Of a stretch of 32,728 nucleotides of DNA, positions 31,442 to 32,728 are shown piece by piece. The stretch's first letter is position 1; each line of letters starts with the position of its first letter. Both the position numbers and the translations under genes were made by a program. A model generated the notes under the pieces. It searched no databases, had not been told where the DNA came from, and was given only the letters and a program-made list of their open reading frames with translations. This stretch comes from a virus. The stretch lies in the IMG/VR virus record IMGVR_UViG_3300042914_002025, positions 1-32,728 of that record, one strand, 5' to 3'.

Positions 31442-31647
31442 ATTACTTTGCACAGATCGTCGATGGATTCGTGGCGCAAGTTCTTGTCGCACCGAATGCT
31501 GATTGGTGTGCAACCAATGTTGGCGGGACATGGCTTGAATGTCGCAAGGATGGGTCGATCCGCGGCAAGTATCCGGCAATTGGCGATAGTTACGATTCCA
31601 TCAACGACGTTTTCATATCGCCGGATGGCGTTCCGGAGCCAATGTAA
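31438..31647 (+). CDS. Small adhesin-partner protein
   Basis: 69 residues: MNYFAQIVDGFVAQVLVAPN, a GGTWLECRKDGSIRGKY segment and IGDSYDSINDVFISP. Short proteins of this pattern (YFAQ...V..V, then GIG..YD...D.FI.P) often follow fibre or Gly-rich genes in aquatic phages. The start overlaps the adhesin stop (ATGA). An assembly helper or small virion protein is likely; the exact role is unknown. Confidence 0.75.
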   Translation: MNYFAQIVDGFVAQVLVAPNADWCATNVGGTWLECRKDGSIRGKYPAIGDSYDSINDVFISPDGVPEPM

Positions 31648-32129
31648 TGCTGCGCTGGCTCGCCGTTCTCGCGCTTGTCGGGTGCAACCCGGTGCAGCGC
31701 ATCTCGAACCACGCCAACGCCATCCGCACGGAAGCGCAGGCGCTCGGTGAACACGGGCAGGCCATCGGTGATCCCGTGGTCGTGGCGGGCGCGGAGCGCA
31801 TCGACGGCCTCGCGGCGGGCATCCACGACGAACTGCCGAACGTGACGAACAAGGTGCCGGCGTGGCTGTCAACGCTGCAATGGTGGGGGATCGCGGTCGC
31901 GGTCGTTGCCGTGGCGTTCGTGCTGTGGCAATCCGGGGCGTTCACCGCCATCCGCATCGCGGTGGGCTGGTTGCCTCGCCGCAAGGTTGCCCAGGCCGAA
32001 CTGGCCCTTGATACATTGGATCAATCCCGTCCCGAGGGGGACAGGGAACTCGTCGCCGCGTTGCGCTCGGACCCCGAGTTCGACGCGGCCTTCCGCAAGG
32101 CGCGCAAGCGCAGAAAGGCGCAGGAATGA
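31647..32129 (+). CDS. Predicted lipoprotein with transmembrane helix
   Basis: 160 residues. The N-terminus MLRWLAVLALVGC has a lipobox L-V-G-C with Cys13. A helical segment follows, then a transmembrane helix at about 78-95 (WWGIAVAVVAVAFVLW), then a basic cytoplasmic-like tail. The gene shares one base with the preceding stop (TAATG). The mix of lipid anchor and inner-membrane helix close to a holin candidate raises the idea of a spanin-like or exclusion protein, but no family is recognised and either label would be a guess. Confidence 0.7.
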   Translation: MLRWLAVLALVGCNPVQRISNHANAIRTEAQALGEHGQAIGDPVVVAGAERIDGLAAGIHDELPNVTNKVPAWLSTLQWWGIAVAVVAVAFVLWQSGAFTAIRIAVGWLPRRKVAQAELALDTLDQSRPEGDRELVAALRSDPEFDAAFRKARKRRKAQE

Positions 32130-32239
32130 TCCTCGCAGACGCTCTCGGCACGGTGTGGTTCACGCTCCTCGTTGCGGCGGCAGGCTTCGCCGCCGGCTGG
32201 ATCCTGAAGGGCAAGCACGGCCACAAGTTCAAGTTCTGA
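32126..32239 (+). CDS. 37-residue membrane protein
   Basis: The sequence starts MILADALGTVWFTLLVAAAG, is mostly one transmembrane helix, and ends in a basic KGKHGHKFKF tail. ATG 32126 overlaps the preceding stop (ATGA), so it is coupled to the lipoprotein. It is the last gene of the late operon. A holin, pinholin or regulator of the lipoprotein is possible; the size alone does not decide. Confidence 0.65.
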   Translation: MILADALGTVWFTLLVAAAGFAAGWILKGKHGHKFKF

Positions 32240-32258
32240 CCGATCCTGCTCCTCTCAC

Positions 32259-32302
32259 GGGGCGCGGCCGGCTGCGGATTCGTCCGTCGCTCGCCGCGCC
32301 CC
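32259..32302 (+). terminator. Terminator of the rightward late operon
   Basis: GGGGCGCGGC (32259-32268) pairs with GCCGCGCCCC (32293-32302), a perfect 10-bp stem with a 24-nt loop, followed by TCGCTGTTTC. It lies 20 nt after the last rightward stop codon. Confidence 0.7.
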
Positions 32303-32314
32303 TCGCTGTTTCAG

Positions 32315-32362
32315 GAAAAGAAAAACCCCCGGCTGGTCCGTCCGTGAGAACGGGGCCGGGGG
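32315..32362 (-). terminator. Terminator of the leftward operon
   Basis: On the minus strand CCCCCGGC and GCCGGGGG (32362-32355 with 32333-32326), with further pairing inside, are followed by TTTTTCTTTTC. This is a strong intrinsic terminator directly after the Gp157-like gene, facing the late-operon terminator. Confidence 0.85.
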
Positions 32363-32378
32363 GAGAGGATGGCCTGAA

Positions 32379-32728
32379 TCAGCGGATGCGGAGGCTGGTG
32401 CCTCGAGGGAGCAGCGTACACCCGGGAATGGCGGTGCCGGCCTCGAGCGCGGCGCGGATCGCCTCCTTGTTCGCCTCGACCTTCACGGCCTGGTACTGCG
32501 GCGCAAGGGCGGTCGGCTCGACCGCGACCTCCATCGCCTGCTTGCCTCCCACCCCGGCAACCCGCAGCTGGAAGCGCGGGGTGTCAATGGCGGTGCGGCC
32601 CGTCGCCTCCATCGCCTCCTTGAGGCGTTCCTTGAGGCGGTCGGCCAGGGCATCGTCGGCCTCGGCGAGCTGCGCGATTCGCTTGGCCTCGGCCTTGCGT
32701 GCGTCACGGCGCAGCTCGAGGCTGCGGA
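32379..32728 (-). CDS. Siphovirus Gp157-family protein, partial
   Basis: The C-terminal 115 residues or so; the start lies beyond the right edge. A coiled-coil charged helix is followed by LKEAMEATGRTAIDTPRFQL, then VKVEANKEAIRAALEAGTAI and PRGTSLRIR. The RTxIxTPxFxL segment, the NKxAIxxAL helix and the SLRIR end are diagnostic of the Gp157 family, which usually lies in recombination or replication modules beside single-strand annealing proteins. An ATG at 32612 is internal. This shows that a leftward early module continues off the window. Confidence 0.9.
   Translation of the reverse strand, partial: RSLELRRDARKAEAKRIAQLAEADDALADRLKERLKEAMEATGRTAIDTPRFQLRVAGVGGKQAMEVAVEPTALAPQYQAVKVEANKEAIRAALEAGTAIPGCTLLPRGTSLRIR

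Noticed and set aside
25688-31647. Diversity-generating retroelement as in BPP-1
   Set aside because: No reverse transcriptase gene and no template/variable repeat pair were seen near the tail genes.
1-32728. Frequent TTGACA or TTGAC strings inside late genes as internal promoters
   Set aside because: Most have no -10 box at 15-18 bp and arise from Ile/Leu/Val-Asp codon pairs.

Overview
The window is a GC-rich (roughly 60-65% by eye) piece of a tailed-phage genome with a short-tailed (podovirus) morphology. The order HNH nuclease, small and large terminase, T7 gp8-type portal, Bbp19-like protein, scaffold, GP7/Bbp17-type capsid, Bbp16-type cement protein, tail tubular proteins A and B, internal virion proteins, then tailspikes resembles the structural module of Bordetella phage BPP-1 and related podoviruses. 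No integrase, tRNA, CRISPR or diversity-generating retroelement was found. The host cannot be fixed. The three best promoters are plain sigma-70 type (TTGACA-N16-TATACT), which argues for a bacterium with an E. coli-like housekeeping sigma factor, possibly proteobacterial.

Layout. Positions 1-1122 hold no convincing protein gene. On the minus strand between about 755 and 190 lies a head-to-tail array of at least four short transcription units. Each has a -35/-10 pair with exactly 16 bp between the boxes, a 90-140 nt body that folds into hairpins, and an intrinsic terminator whose U-tract or 3' arm runs into the next promoter. I read these as tandem small RNAs; they are the most unusual feature here. 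Positions 754-1087 are also hairpin-rich and unexplained. From 1088 a plus-strand promoter opens the rightward genes. Three of the first four small genes have a -10 box exactly 7 nt before ATG and no Shine-Dalgarno sequence, so they probably make leaderless mRNAs. Most later genes have clear ribosome binding sites or stop/start overlaps.

Positions 2862-5422 hold the packaging module (HNH nuclease, a 48-aa protein, an HTH protein overlapping the small terminase, and the large terminase). Positions 5422-10818 hold a GNAT acetyltransferase, the portal and the head genes, ending at a strong hairpin. Positions 10896-16811 hold the tail tube and two internal virion proteins. Positions 16808-25636 encode one 2942-residue protein in the T7 gp16 position. 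It looks like a polyvalent protein, with an ADP-ribosyltransferase-like segment, an HhH-like segment and a zinc-peptidase HExxH motif, and it is probably ejected into the host with the DNA. Positions 25688-31644 hold host-recognition genes (two beta-helix tailspikes, a glycine-rich adhesin and small partners) plus a holin candidate. These are visibly more AT-rich and mosaic. Positions 31647-32239 hold a lipoprotein and a tiny membrane protein.

The late operon ends at a terminator at 32259-32302. A minus-strand operon arrives from the right, ending in a Gp157-family gene with its own terminator. On a circular or permuted map, the leftward operon and the small-RNA array would be divergent from the late genes.
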